In this document: positions 25,143 through 34,868 of the stretch, piece by piece
How positions within the stretch are numbered: position 1 is the stretch's first letter
Layout of the letters: each line of letters opens with the position of its first letter
Source of the DNA: Zymoseptoria tritici IPO323
Taxonomy: Eukaryota; Ascomycota; Dothideomycetes; Mycosphaerellales; Mycosphaerellaceae
DNA: 64,000 bases
Direction of reading: 5' to 3'
NCBI RefSeq assembly: GCF_000219625.1
Contig: NC_018217.1
Span: 434,001-498,000 of the forward strand
Notes under the pieces: model-generated
Seen by the model: the letters and a program-made list of their open reading frames with translations, nothing else
Databases searched by the model: none
What the model was told of the DNA's origin: nothing
Program-made: the position numbers and the translations under genes

Positions 25143-26416
25143 TCATTCGTTATCCTTGACATCGATCACGGTATATTTGAACTGCCTTGCAGGCACCTCG
25201 CGTTCGAACAAGATGTCAAGCTCCCGGTATGACCGATGCTTCATCTCCGGCAAGAATAAGCTGTGAAGATTGATCAGCAGGAATCCTCGAGAATGGTCAG
25301 GGCCGATGCTGCACATACTATGCGATGACCCAACATACGAGCGCAGTGGCGCCCCAGACGTAGCCACATTTTCCGGCCAGATTCCATCCGGTGGGATTGA
25401 TGAGACGAGCGTTAACGTAAATAAGAGGAATCTCCGCAACGTAGTAAGCTGCTCGACCAACGCCAGTAGTCAGAGGCCGAAGACGGACGGAAGAGGTCTC
25501 TGCGATGATGGTCCATGATACCTGGAAAGCAATGGATACCAGGATTAGCGAATGTTGCCGACAATCAGCAATTGAGAAAGGCTCACCGGTCCAATGCCTC
25601 CAGCGAAGACGAGCGTTCCGATGAACACAAGAGCAGCCTGCGCGAGGCTGGTGGAGTGGTTCTGAGGGACAGTGGCACAGACTCCCAAAAGAATGAGGAC
25701 AACGACATTTATCGCTGTGCAATAGAGATAAATCGTGCGTCGTCGAAAGTAGGCCGTGAGATACCAGCTGCCTACGTTCGTCAGGAAAGCGCAGCAGCTC
25801 TTGATCAATCTACAAACGCGAGATGTCAGCGCAGTTCGCCACGGTTTTCGATGCAGACTCAGCGAAGATGGTCGCATTCATCAGGATCAGGCCAAAGATG
25901 AGATTCCAGCGATAGCCGATCCAGTTCGTAATGGGCCCAGCCAGGAACAATCCGATAAATGCGCCGCATTGCCCAGCTTGGTTCAGCCCGCTCTGCCATT
26001 TCGTATCGATGGAGTATTTACCATTGGGCAAACGGTCTCCAAACCGTTTTTGGAAAGCAGGAAGGGCGACGAATTTGCCATTCAAGAACATGTCGTAAGC
26101 CTCCATGACCTGGAAAATTGTTAGCAACTAAGCGGTCCACGGGTAAGATGAAAGACTCGCAATCGTGAAGCACGCAACGAATGCCCATATGCAGGCTATC
26201 TAATTCATGGTCAGTACGCAGTACCAAGGTATGGAGCACAATACGGACTGGTTGTTTCTTCGCCGCTTCCCATACGCCCAGCTGGTGCTCCGCATTCTCA
26301 GCGAAGACGGCATCGTACAATTCTTGCTCCGAGATGCTCCATTGTCCATCTTTCTCCGCGCTCGATAACTTCTCGTGCACTGCTTTATCAGAGTAATTCC
26401 CTGGAATGTCGGCCAT
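25143..26416 (-). pseudogene. MFS sugar (maltose/alpha-glucoside type) transporter with central deletion
   Basis: Remnant of a 12-helix MFS sugar:H+ symporter. Exons can be traced at 26245-26416, 26161-26195 and from 26109 down, then at the 3' end (25460 region to 25143) with good splice sites. The N-terminal part has the family pattern EAYDMFLNG, ALPAFQKRFG, SWQSGL-like KWQSGLNQAG and a GYRWN loop after TM2. The C-terminal part has the FRRRTIYLY loop after TM8, GGIGPVSWTIIAE, a TM10-12 segment (LINPTGWNLAGKCGYVWG) and the LFLPEMKHRSYRELD tail. Between them roughly 200 residues (TM4-TM7 and the central loop) are missing, with only about 50 bp left and a frame break near 25840. Intron 2 (26110-26160) would need a GC donor (GCGAGT). 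A functional transporter is unlikely. Confidence 0.7.
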
Positions 26417-27148
26417 TGCGGACGAGGAGGACGGCCTTATGGCAGGATCGACGGAAGCGCAGTCCTCTGCAGTCGTGTCCCGGTCCAAGGTACTCAGCGG
26501 TATATAAGTTGAGAGAGTGGTGTTCCACTTCCAAAGGGAACCGGGCACAGCTGTCCACATATGAGTTGGTGTTCCGGAAGGTCGGATAAGCGAACATGGT
26601 TCGAAGGTCTACAATGAAATTAGAATTCACCCTTGCAAGCAACAACCATGTAGCAGCCCTGCGGAATGTCACATCATCATCATAATGCTTGATCCAAGAG
26701 CTGTGCACCGGGTCGATAGATCGACAAGCTCTGCTTGATTTCTGTGAAGCGGTGAAGCGTAAATCAAATTCACGTATACAACGTGGTGCTCACCGCTGTT
26801 GTGTAGATCAAAGGCCGGGCACCTTTGGTCAACCTACTGTGTACGTCCTGTCTCTGGCCATGTCCTCACACGCCAGATAGCCAACCCTTGTTCGGCACTA
26901 CTTTGCCATGCAAGTCGAATTTGTGTGAGAAATAGCCTGCGAAGCCGAATCGTGAGACGCAAAGCAAGATTCATCCCGTCATGCTACATGCCCGCAATCG
27001 TGATCTATCGTCTGTCAATTCGCTCATACACACAACATACGGACACTTCAATGTCCGCAAAACTCCTCGCTTCGCCATGCATGCCTTTGAAAGGACAAAT
27101 CAATGCTCAGAAACTGAGAACTCTATCCCTGCGACCTTGCGCCGTTCT
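26417..27148. other. Intergenic, no gene seen
   Basis: 732 bp between the TOR stop codon and the transporter remnant. Short open frames only, none convincing. Confidence 0.45.
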
Positions 27149-30100
27149 TCACCAAAAGCTGCACCATCCTATGTAATGCTGGCAGAGGTTTTCCAGATTC
27201 GTCGCCTCGCTGAGCAGACGCTCGACCTGTTCCGTAACGTTCAACTCGGTCTCCTTCTTGAAGTCGCGTCCCGTCAACTTCTCCTTCACGCGGGCAAGCA
27301 CTTGCAAGGCACGGACATTTTGAACCTCCCTATCCGCGGGATCGATTCCGTTGGGTTGCACAATGCTTCTGTTGCGCGGTCGGAAAGAATTGTTGGGCCT
27401 GTCACCTTGAGGCGCATTTGGATCACCACCCATGACAGAAGTGCGGCGACCGCCAGCTGCTTCCGTGGGCATCGGAGCACCCATGATTGATGTGCGTCGC
27501 TCCGATGGGAAGGATGGTTCAGGAGGGGACTCGCGTGTGCCGAGACGCCAGGTCAAGAGCGGATCGTGAATGAAAGCTTCCAGCACAGCCATCAGAGATT
27601 CCTTATTACCGCGGAGCAGTCGCATGACATGCTCACAGGTGGTGCGGTAGGATCCCTCAATGTTGCTCACTTCCATGGCAAATGTCAACATCCTCGTCAG
27701 TCGGAATGGCACGCGTTCGGGGTACTTCTCACGATGCATTGCGACCTCGAAACAGTCTCCGAAGTCGATATGCACGATTTTACCAGTGACACGATCGAGC
27801 ATCAGATTGCTGGGATGCCGATCGCCAAGTCCGAGAATGTATCCGACCATAGACATGACACCCAACGAGCGAGTATAGTTGGTTCGTCGATCGAGCCAGG
27901 CCTCGGAAGACTTGCTCTTGAGCCACAAGACTCGGTACAGATCTTGTCCTGTGGTGTTGTCCAAAGCGTAGCCGAAGACTTCAACCTTTTGCATCAGTGT
28001 AAGATTGTCGTAATCGGGCGCCATCTGCAGCATGATGCGATGCTCGATGTTGAGGAGGATCTTGCGGCTCTCGCGGTATTCGCGAATCAGAACGTGCAAC
28101 GTGTCCGAGTTGGGAACCCAGCCGATGAGACCAGCTTGTGTTGAGAGAGGGATGGCGGCATAGCGCTGAATGTTCAAGTGGCGCTTCAGACATTCCGGAT
28201 CCGTGCTCAAAAGTGTGTTGACGAGACCGAAAAGCTGCATGACTCTCTCATCCTGTCGAATATCTTCGTGCCCCTTGATGAGGAAATCGTGCTTGTTACC
28301 GTCACTACCTCGAAGTCCGAGCTTTCGTGGTCGCTGCTTGGACGAAATGACGGTCGCCACGGGATCGAAGCTCTTGATCCGGATGATGGGCTTGCCACTG
28401 ATATATGTCCCAGGCACCGCGAGGTCCAGATCATGGGCATTCTTCAGCTCTGGAGAAACGTACTGTAGTTCCAGACTCATGAGCTGCGGCAGTTGGCGAG
28501 CGATTCTCTTGAAGACGCCGTAGTAAAGATCCCACGCCTGGTTGAGATCACCAATCTCCTTCGTCGACTTGTACGCTTCACACCAGTCGTGCGCTTCATT
28601 AAGGTCGCGACCAAAGGATTGAATGAAGGATATTTCTCGGAGAGTCTCCGGGCCCTTGCGGAGCATTTCATGTAGTGGCTCGAGCGTCGCCAGCATACCT
28701 TGAATGTTGTGATCGCCAAAGTAGAGACGACTGGCTTCTTCCAAACCTTCGTGCCATTGCTCATGCCAGAGCACCGCGATGCGAATGAGCTCGTGGCTGA
28801 CAAGTCCCGCCTGTTCCACCAGCTTGGGGGAGTGCTGCTTCATTGCCTCCATGATTCTGCCTGCAGAGCGCGATCGATTGCCCATGTCGCTCTTCATGCT
28901 GACGGTCAGAGGGTACACCAAGGCCTGAGGATGTGCCCTGCCAATCTCGACCAATAGATTGTGGATTCCTTCGCGGACCAACCTGTTGGGTTGATTAATT
29001 CGTGCGATGAGCTGGGGGATGACCTCCAGCCACGTGTCCACGCTGACAGAAGAGATGCCTTGTTGCACACTGTGAGTGACTTCTTGATGTGAGCCGTGTG
29101 CGAACCACATCGTTAGAAGGCGGAGCGTGTCTTGCAGCGAGCTGGACGACGAGAGCGCAATACTCTTGAAGAATCCTTTGATAGCCGGGACCACATGCTC
29201 TGACACGATGTAGTGGGGCACATCGGCAGACTCACGGTCACCAGCAGTCAAGGAAGTTACGACCTCAAAGTTCGCCAGCGCCCAGGCGTGCCAGGCTTTG
29301 TACCAGTTCTCGTTGTATCTCGTCGCAGAGTAGTAGGATTGAAGAACGTCCTGAACGTGTTCCGATTGCCAGTCACCGTTGTGCAATTTGACCTGCCAGT
29401 CGCCTTGCTTGAGATAACAGCGCGCAAGCAATGTCTTCCACTCCTCAAGTTCTGCTTTGTCTCTCGGTGAGATGTGCTGCGCGTTAGCCGCGCCAAAAGG
29501 TCCAGTGCTGTGGATACCATTGACACCATTGGCGCCATTCAACAACCCTCCGCCATTGGCAGAAGCGCCTGCGATTGACAGCGCAGCAGTGTTGCTCTCC
29601 TCGTAATCGTTGCGAAGCCGGGTCGTGAAGTCCTTCAATGCGGCTAGCGCAGCATCGTGCTGATCATTGCTCCACAAGAACTTGAATGTAGCGTATTGCA
29701 CCGGGTAATCTGCGTTTTTGACCTTCGACCAGCTTTCCGAGTCAGATAGCAGGTTTCCAATCGGACCCGTACTGCCCAAAAGGCTGTTGAGACTCTTCTC
29801 TGCCAAACCGCCTCGTTGTGCCTTGCGGCAAATGGAGGCGAACTTGATGTACATCTCGGTATTCTCCTGTGGGGTGATGACCAAAGCGCGAACTTTGAGC
29901 ATCCGCTGCCATACTTCTACTTGACGTTGACAGCCTTTCAGACGTTTCGTCCAGGTTGCGCGCATTCGCTCCCGCTTGTCTGGATCGTTCGCGTGTTGCT
30001 TGTAGGTGATGATCTCTTCCAGTTCTGCGAGCATTTGGACCCTGACAATCACACTGTATGCACGGGTATAGCTCTCGCCGAGCAGTGCACTTAACTCAGT

Positions 30101-33100
30101 ATCGAGACCATCTCTCGCCTTGGTGATGTGAGCGTGAGCCTCTTCAAAGTGGTTCCGGTGAATGGCCAAGATGGCGCCGAAGAAACTGCGATCAGGCGTA
30201 TGCTGTTTCATGGCGCTCAGATAGTCGTCCATAATGTCCCACTGGCCCATACCCCATGCTGCGGCCGCCGCTAATGGAGCAATGTGCCTCTTATTCTCTC
30301 CAGAGGCATGCATCCATTTGTCTTGCGCGATCGAGGACAGAGTGTCCCACTCACCAAGAGCATGCAAACATCGCATCTTGCCCATGACGACTTCGAAAGA
30401 TGCTTTCTCTGGGCCACCTTCAGCCTCCTCGCGTGCTTGATATGCGAGAAGAGCCTCCTCCCAGCGTTGGAGCTTTTCGAACCATGTCTCCTTCAGATCC
30501 ACATCTTGATACCCTTGAGCCTTTCTAAGGATACCAAAGGCTGCGTCGGTCTGCTGGAGCTGGTTATTGATCGAAATCAAAGCCTCCACCGCACTTGCAT
30601 TCTGCTCGGCGTTGAACTCGAGCTCCTTGTAATGCAGTGCCTTGGCGAATGCGTGACATTTACCAGCGTACATACCCAGTGTGCGAACGTCGATAGGGAG
30701 GGCTTTGTCGTCGTGTTCCATGAATTCGGCCAGGTTGAGCAGGATCTGGAGGATTTCGGGAGGAATATTTGGACTTGTCAACGCCACTTCGATGGAACGA
30801 ACGAGCTCTTCTTGATATTGATCGTAGAGCTCGGTCCAGCAGCTCACAAAGGCACTGTTGAAGAGACTGCGCGCGAGGGGTGCGTAGATGCCCGCCAAGT
30901 TAGTGCACGCTCTTAGCGCCTGTTGCGGTGACTCTCGCAACAACTCAACCGAGAAGCGACGCATCCATTCTTGCCAGTCCTCTCTGGTGGATTTCTGATT
31001 GGCCTCCCATGCGTTCTTCAAATGCTGCTGGTTGACAGCAAGCTTCTTCGTGGAGATCTCAGTGGGGTAGGTATCCTCATCCTCGTCGTGATATTTCTCC
31101 TCTGGACTGAGATCCTGCGGCAGAGCTTCGTGCTTCTTCAGCTTGCCGATGATGATATTGTAGTGGGTGTGGTGAACCTTCTGCTGCACGAGGATTTTTT
31201 CAATGGTAGGAATGAAGTGCATGTAGTCTTGGCCCAGCTGAAAGATCAGCGCACACAGAGTCTCCATCGCCGGTGTTTTGAGGTTGTTGTCATTGCCTTG
31301 CAACACCCGCGATAGTGGATGAATGATCTTCGCGGAGAATTCGGAGATGTTGACTTGCCTGCTCAGACGTCCAATGGTCTCGATGGCCGACTTCCGGACG
31401 TCGCGGTGACGATATCTTCCGTCTGCAGTGTCAAACATTCGCACGATGACCGGAATGATGAGATGCATGTACTCTTCCGCGCTGGCTCCGAAGACGAGGA
31501 ATGCGTGGAGTACGCGTTGGCAGGCAGCCCGACCACTCTCGGTCCGGTTGTCCGCGTCAAGTACACCAAGCATCAGTGGGAGGACGTTGGCCAGATACAC
31601 CTTGAACTCGCCTTCGAGGCTCCTCGCTATGCTTTCGATGAGTGTGAGAATAGTGGCCTGCAACTGAGTGCTCTTGTACCAATGATCGCTGATGGCCTCG
31701 AGGATAACGCTGAGATGTGGGCGGATGTGTTGTCTCACAATCTTGACCAACAAGCTGAGTTGATTGAAGTAGCCTTCGAGTCGGTTGTCTGATGTCGCAT
31801 CTTTCAACACACCGACAATACCAGGCACAACAGTGCTCAGAAATGGGACGCATTTCATGCCCATTGTTGCATAGATGTTCATGACTGCTTCGACTACACT
31901 GGAATGGTATTGCTTGAGTGTGTCTTCTTTAAGCATGCTCATGAGCGTGTTGATCACCACAGTCGGGTAGTAGTCTTCGTTGCTGGGTGTGATGCCCTTC
32001 ATGATGAGTGTGACATCCGACTCCGCCTCTGCTTCGGCACGGAGGTTGGACTCCGGGGACTCTTCGATCACCTGCTGATGCTTGTATGGGTCAAGCGCAC
32101 CCAGGATGCCCATGAGGCGGATCGTCTCACGACGGAGATCGCCAGGAGCTTCATTTTTGACGATGCTGACCAGGATTGTCAACAACTCTGGGTGGTCGGT
32201 GTATGGGTCGATGACATAGCCACTATTGCTTGCAAGCTGACCTAGTGTGCACAGCGCAGCTTCGCGTTTCTTGGGAGATGCGAGGTCTTGAAGGCTTCGA
32301 ATGATGATCCGCATGAGATCTGGAATGTACTTGACCATGTCATCTCCGCCAACAGTAGCCAAATCACCAAGAGCGCGCAGGGTTGTAGCCGCCACGTCTG
32401 CATTCGAATCCTCCGCTTTGGGCAAAAGCACGGTGACCATGGGATCGACGTATGGCTTGATCAGCTTGCTGCTTGCGCCGACGAGGTGGCTAATCAGCTG
32501 AGCTGATTCTCGTTTGTTATTCGAGCTGTTGGAGTACTCAATCTCCGTCAGTAGCTGGATCAGAACTTTCCGTAGCGATGGGAAGACGTAAGCCGGGTTG
32601 ACCGATGTCAAACGACCGATGATGGTCATCGCCGCCTCACGGATGGGGAACTTCTCGTCGTTCAGCGCGAGGAACAGCGTGCGCACGTTTTCGGCCTTCG
32701 CGAGATGGCGATCGAATCGAGCATCCAGAGAGACCAGGACCGTCTGACGAATATCCGGCTGCGGGTCAGCCACACCCACTGTGAGGAGCTTCTCGATGAC
32801 ATCGGAGACCACTTGAATGGCGTGATGACTGGTTTGATGTACGATTGGGTCTTTGACAAACAGTTGACAGCAGGTCAATGCTGCTGCTTTACGGATCGTG
32901 GCGTCATCATCTTCGACGTATCGAATGGCCACATCGCGCACGAACTCGTTGAGGACATGACCACTGAAGTCGAACGAGCCCAGCGTAACCAAAGCCAAAG
33001 CAATCTCTTGGTCCTTGTGCTCCAGGTGTTGTGGATCTCGTTGATCGCGATAGTCTCTGGTGTAGATTGGAGGAAGTCCCTTCCCTTGCGTTGGATGGCC

Positions 33101-34432
33101 AAGAGTCTGGAACGGCTGACCGCAGAGCGTGCGACTGAGCAAGTCGAGCAGCTTCTCTTGGATCGTGGACTTGACCGGTGGTATGTAATGAGCCATGTCG
33201 ACCAAGGCTTGCGTTAGAGAGTCGGACAGACCGCAAGCGAAAATGGGATCAAGAAGGGCCTCCATGTACTTGCTGAGGGTCTGACCGACGGCGATGGCCA
33301 TCATGCTGATGCACTCGAAGATGGGTGCCTCGTCGGAGTGCTTTGTGCGGTTCTTCAGTGACAACGCATCACGGATATGAAGCAGAATGGTGTCGAGATA
33401 GGGCGCTATCGCCGAGGTCACGGCATGTGCGACTTTGCCAATGGCAACAAACGCCATGTTCCTTTGCTTCGGATCCTTCAGGAGAGTTTGCAGGTGCTGC
33501 ATTGAGCGGGCGAGGTAGTGGTTGCAGAAGTCTTTGGGAGCATAAGCAGCGATCAGAGGGATGATCTCGACAACGGTTCTCCTGATCGTTGGATCCCTAT
33601 GCTCGCGATATTGCTGCAACAATACCCTGTCAGAGGCCTCCTTGTACTTGGATCCATGCATGAACATGCCGCCCTGAATCAGGAGTTCCTTGTATACTAG
33701 CAGAGACCCGTGAATACACTCGACAGTACCTCGCCGGAACCCATCTTGAGCACCCTCGAACATGCGCGTGAGACATGTGGAGCGCTGCTGCGGATCTCGC
33801 GCTGACAGAATCTTGAAGCATTGTGAGACAACCTCTGCGGCTGTTTCTCGGATCACGACCTTTTGATCGCGCAAGCCTTCCCAGATGCTGGCCAGTATTC
33901 CTGGAATGTACATGTACAGAAGCGTAGAGCTATTTCTCGCCAGTTCGCGCAGTATGAGCACTGCAGCAAATCGGCGGTTCTCCGCCCTCTCAGATGTGAG
34001 CCACTCCAGCGCGCGCTTCACTTCCGCCTCGACGAGTTCTGCGGTCAAAGCTCCTCCAGGGGTGGCAAGGCGACCCAGACACTTGGCTGCGACGACCATG
34101 GCGCTTGTGTCATTTCCCTCGAGTGTCCGTTTGATATAGTTGCTGAACTTGGGCACCTTTTGCGCGGCATCGTCGCCCTTGAAGTCGATGAGAGCATTGA
34201 GCGCATATAGACCGCCTGTCCGCTCGTGTGTATCATTTCCTCCGAGAATCATGTTCACCATCCGGCTGTTCACATCGGCGTAGTAGGTTTGGAACGGGCC
34301 CTGAGCCAGTTCGCGATAGGCCGTGTTGACGTTGTCCAGCAGACGTGCGGCGGCATTCTGACGGGTGAGCTCGCCGCGAGCTTTGAGGTCTGTGAATATC
34401 GCATCGAGCGGTTCCTTGTAAACGGACGCCAT
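27149..34432 (-). CDS. TOR: TOR serine/threonine kinase (PIKK family)
   Basis: Catalytic subunit of TOR complexes, controlling growth, translation and autophagy in response to nutrients. One uninterrupted exon encodes 2427 aa, the normal family size, starting at the ATG 34430-34432. Seen: N-terminal HEAT repeats (to about 1200), FAT region (about 1250-1820), FRB domain (about 1880-1980, with LWHEQWHEGLEEASRLYFGD and the Ser in REISF that rapamycin-FKBP12 contacts require), kinase domain with DFLIKGHEDIRQDERVMQLF (about 2046), catalytic GDRHPSNLML (about 2200) and metal-binding HIDFGDCF (about 2220), and a FATC end GWCSFW. Between kinase and FATC lies a linker with two RRTS(I/V)MG copies. Rapamycin sensitivity is inferred from the conserved FRB Ser. 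Divergent from the SR140-like gene. Confidence 0.97.
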   Translation of the reverse strand: MASVYKEPLDAIFTDLKARGELTRQNAAARLLDNVNTAYRELAQGPFQTYYADVNSRMVNMILGGNDTHERTGGLYALNALIDFKGDDAAQKVPKFSNYIKRTLEGNDTSAMVVAAKCLGRLATPGGALTAELVEAEVKRALEWLTSERAENRRFAAVLILRELARNSSTLLYMYIPGILASIWEGLRDQKVVIRETAAEVVSQCFKILSARDPQQRSTCLTRMFEGAQDGFRRGTVECIHGSLLVYKELLIQGGMFMHGSKYKEASDRVLLQQYREHRDPTIRRTVVEIIPLIAAYAPKDFCNHYLARSMQHLQTLLKDPKQRNMAFVAIGKVAHAVTSAIAPYLDTILLHIRDALSLKNRTKHSDEAPIFECISMMAIAVGQTLSKYMEALLDPIFACGLSDSLTQALVDMAHYIPPVKSTIQEKLLDLLSRTLCGQPFQTLGHPTQGKGLPPIYTRDYRDQRDPQHLEHKDQEIALALVTLGSFDFSGHVLNEFVRDVAIRYVEDDDATIRKAAALTCCQLFVKDPIVHQTSHHAIQVVSDVIEKLLTVGVADPQPDIRQTVLVSLDARFDRHLAKAENVRTLFLALNDEKFPIREAAMTIIGRLTSVNPAYVFPSLRKVLIQLLTEIEYSNSSNNKRESAQLISHLVGASSKLIKPYVDPMVTVLLPKAEDSNADVAATTLRALGDLATVGGDDMVKYIPDLMRIIIRSLQDLASPKKREAALCTLGQLASNSGYVIDPYTDHPELLTILVSIVKNEAPGDLRRETIRLMGILGALDPYKHQQVIEESPESNLRAEAEAESDVTLIMKGITPSNEDYYPTVVINTLMSMLKEDTLKQYHSSVVEAVMNIYATMGMKCVPFLSTVVPGIVGVLKDATSDNRLEGYFNQLSLLVKIVRQHIRPHLSVILEAISDHWYKSTQLQATILTLIESIARSLEGEFKVYLANVLPLMLGVLDADNRTESGRAACQRVLHAFLVFGASAEEYMHLIIPVIVRMFDTADGRYRHRDVRKSAIETIGRLSRQVNISEFSAKIIHPLSRVLQGNDNNLKTPAMETLCALIFQLGQDYMHFIPTIEKILVQQKVHHTHYNIIIGKLKKHEALPQDLSPEEKYHDEDEDTYPTEISTKKLAVNQQHLKNAWEANQKSTREDWQEWMRRFSVELLRESPQQALRACTNLAGIYAPLARSLFNSAFVSCWTELYDQYQEELVRSIEVALTSPNIPPEILQILLNLAEFMEHDDKALPIDVRTLGMYAGKCHAFAKALHYKELEFNAEQNASAVEALISINNQLQQTDAAFGILRKAQGYQDVDLKETWFEKLQRWEEALLAYQAREEAEGGPEKASFEVVMGKMRCLHALGEWDTLSSIAQDKWMHASGENKRHIAPLAAAAAWGMGQWDIMDDYLSAMKQHTPDRSFFGAILAIHRNHFEEAHAHITKARDGLDTELSALLGESYTRAYSVIVRVQMLAELEEIITYKQHANDPDKRERMRATWTKRLKGCQRQVEVWQRMLKVRALVITPQENTEMYIKFASICRKAQRGGLAEKSLNSLLGSTGPIGNLLSDSESWSKVKNADYPVQYATFKFLWSNDQHDAALAALKDFTTRLRNDYEESNTAALSIAGASANGGGLLNGANGVNGIHSTGPFGAANAQHISPRDKAELEEWKTLLARCYLKQGDWQVKLHNGDWQSEHVQDVLQSYYSATRYNENWYKAWHAWALANFEVVTSLTAGDRESADVPHYIVSEHVVPAIKGFFKSIALSSSSSLQDTLRLLTMWFAHGSHQEVTHSVQQGISSVSVDTWLEVIPQLIARINQPNRLVREGIHNLLVEIGRAHPQALVYPLTVSMKSDMGNRSRSAGRIMEAMKQHSPKLVEQAGLVSHELIRIAVLWHEQWHEGLEEASRLYFGDHNIQGMLATLEPLHEMLRKGPETLREISFIQSFGRDLNEAHDWCEAYKSTKEIGDLNQAWDLYYGVFKRIARQLPQLMSLELQYVSPELKNAHDLDLAVPGTYISGKPIIRIKSFDPVATVISSKQRPRKLGLRGSDGNKHDFLIKGHEDIRQDERVMQLFGLVNTLLSTDPECLKRHLNIQRYAAIPLSTQAGLIGWVPNSDTLHVLIREYRESRKILLNIEHRIMLQMAPDYDNLTLMQKVEVFGYALDNTTGQDLYRVLWLKSKSSEAWLDRRTNYTRSLGVMSMVGYILGLGDRHPSNLMLDRVTGKIVHIDFGDCFEVAMHREKYPERVPFRLTRMLTFAMEVSNIEGSYRTTCEHVMRLLRGNKESLMAVLEAFIHDPLLTWRLGTRESPPEPSFPSERRTSIMGAPMPTEAAGGRRTSVMGGDPNAPQGDRPNNSFRPRNRSIVQPNGIDPADREVQNVRALQVLARVKEKLTGRDFKKETELNVTEQVERLLSEATNLENLCQHYIGWCSFW

Positions 34433-34868
34433 GGTGGTCGTGTGCTCGCATGGGAGTTTGGTAGGATCGTGGATGTGCGTGTCGGGGTGCAATTCGATTA
34501 CGGACGCTGCGCAGGCGTCACTTCATCGTCTGGGTCGACTGACATAGTATATCAGTGATCCAGTGAGTGCGTCGGCGGAGAGATGGATGCTCGGTCGGTG
34601 AGGTTGTTGACCTCGAAAGGCGTGGCAGGTCATCTGCTCATGTGTGAGCTCTCCACAGACCTGGGCTGCCGTGGTGGGGAAGATGGATCTGCACGCGCAT
34701 GATTGCTGAACTCTAATTTTGAGCCGCATGTCGACGAGGATGAACTTCGAAGCTCGAGGTGCGCTCTCACTTGCTCCCAACCTTCAATGATCCAGTCTGC
34801 CACTCCCCACCACATGTCTACCTACTTGTCTGCTACGCTGCCATCATTCGAGGACGCCGCTCGCTGAA
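34433..34868. promoter_or_regulatory. Divergent promoter between TOR and SR140-like gene
   Basis: 436 bp between divergent start codons. No further gene is seen. Confidence 0.45.

Noticed and set aside
30284..31792. Several plus-strand frames of 110-210 codons
   Set aside because: They lie opposite the TOR coding sequence and contain no recognisable domain; the TOR frame explains the openness.
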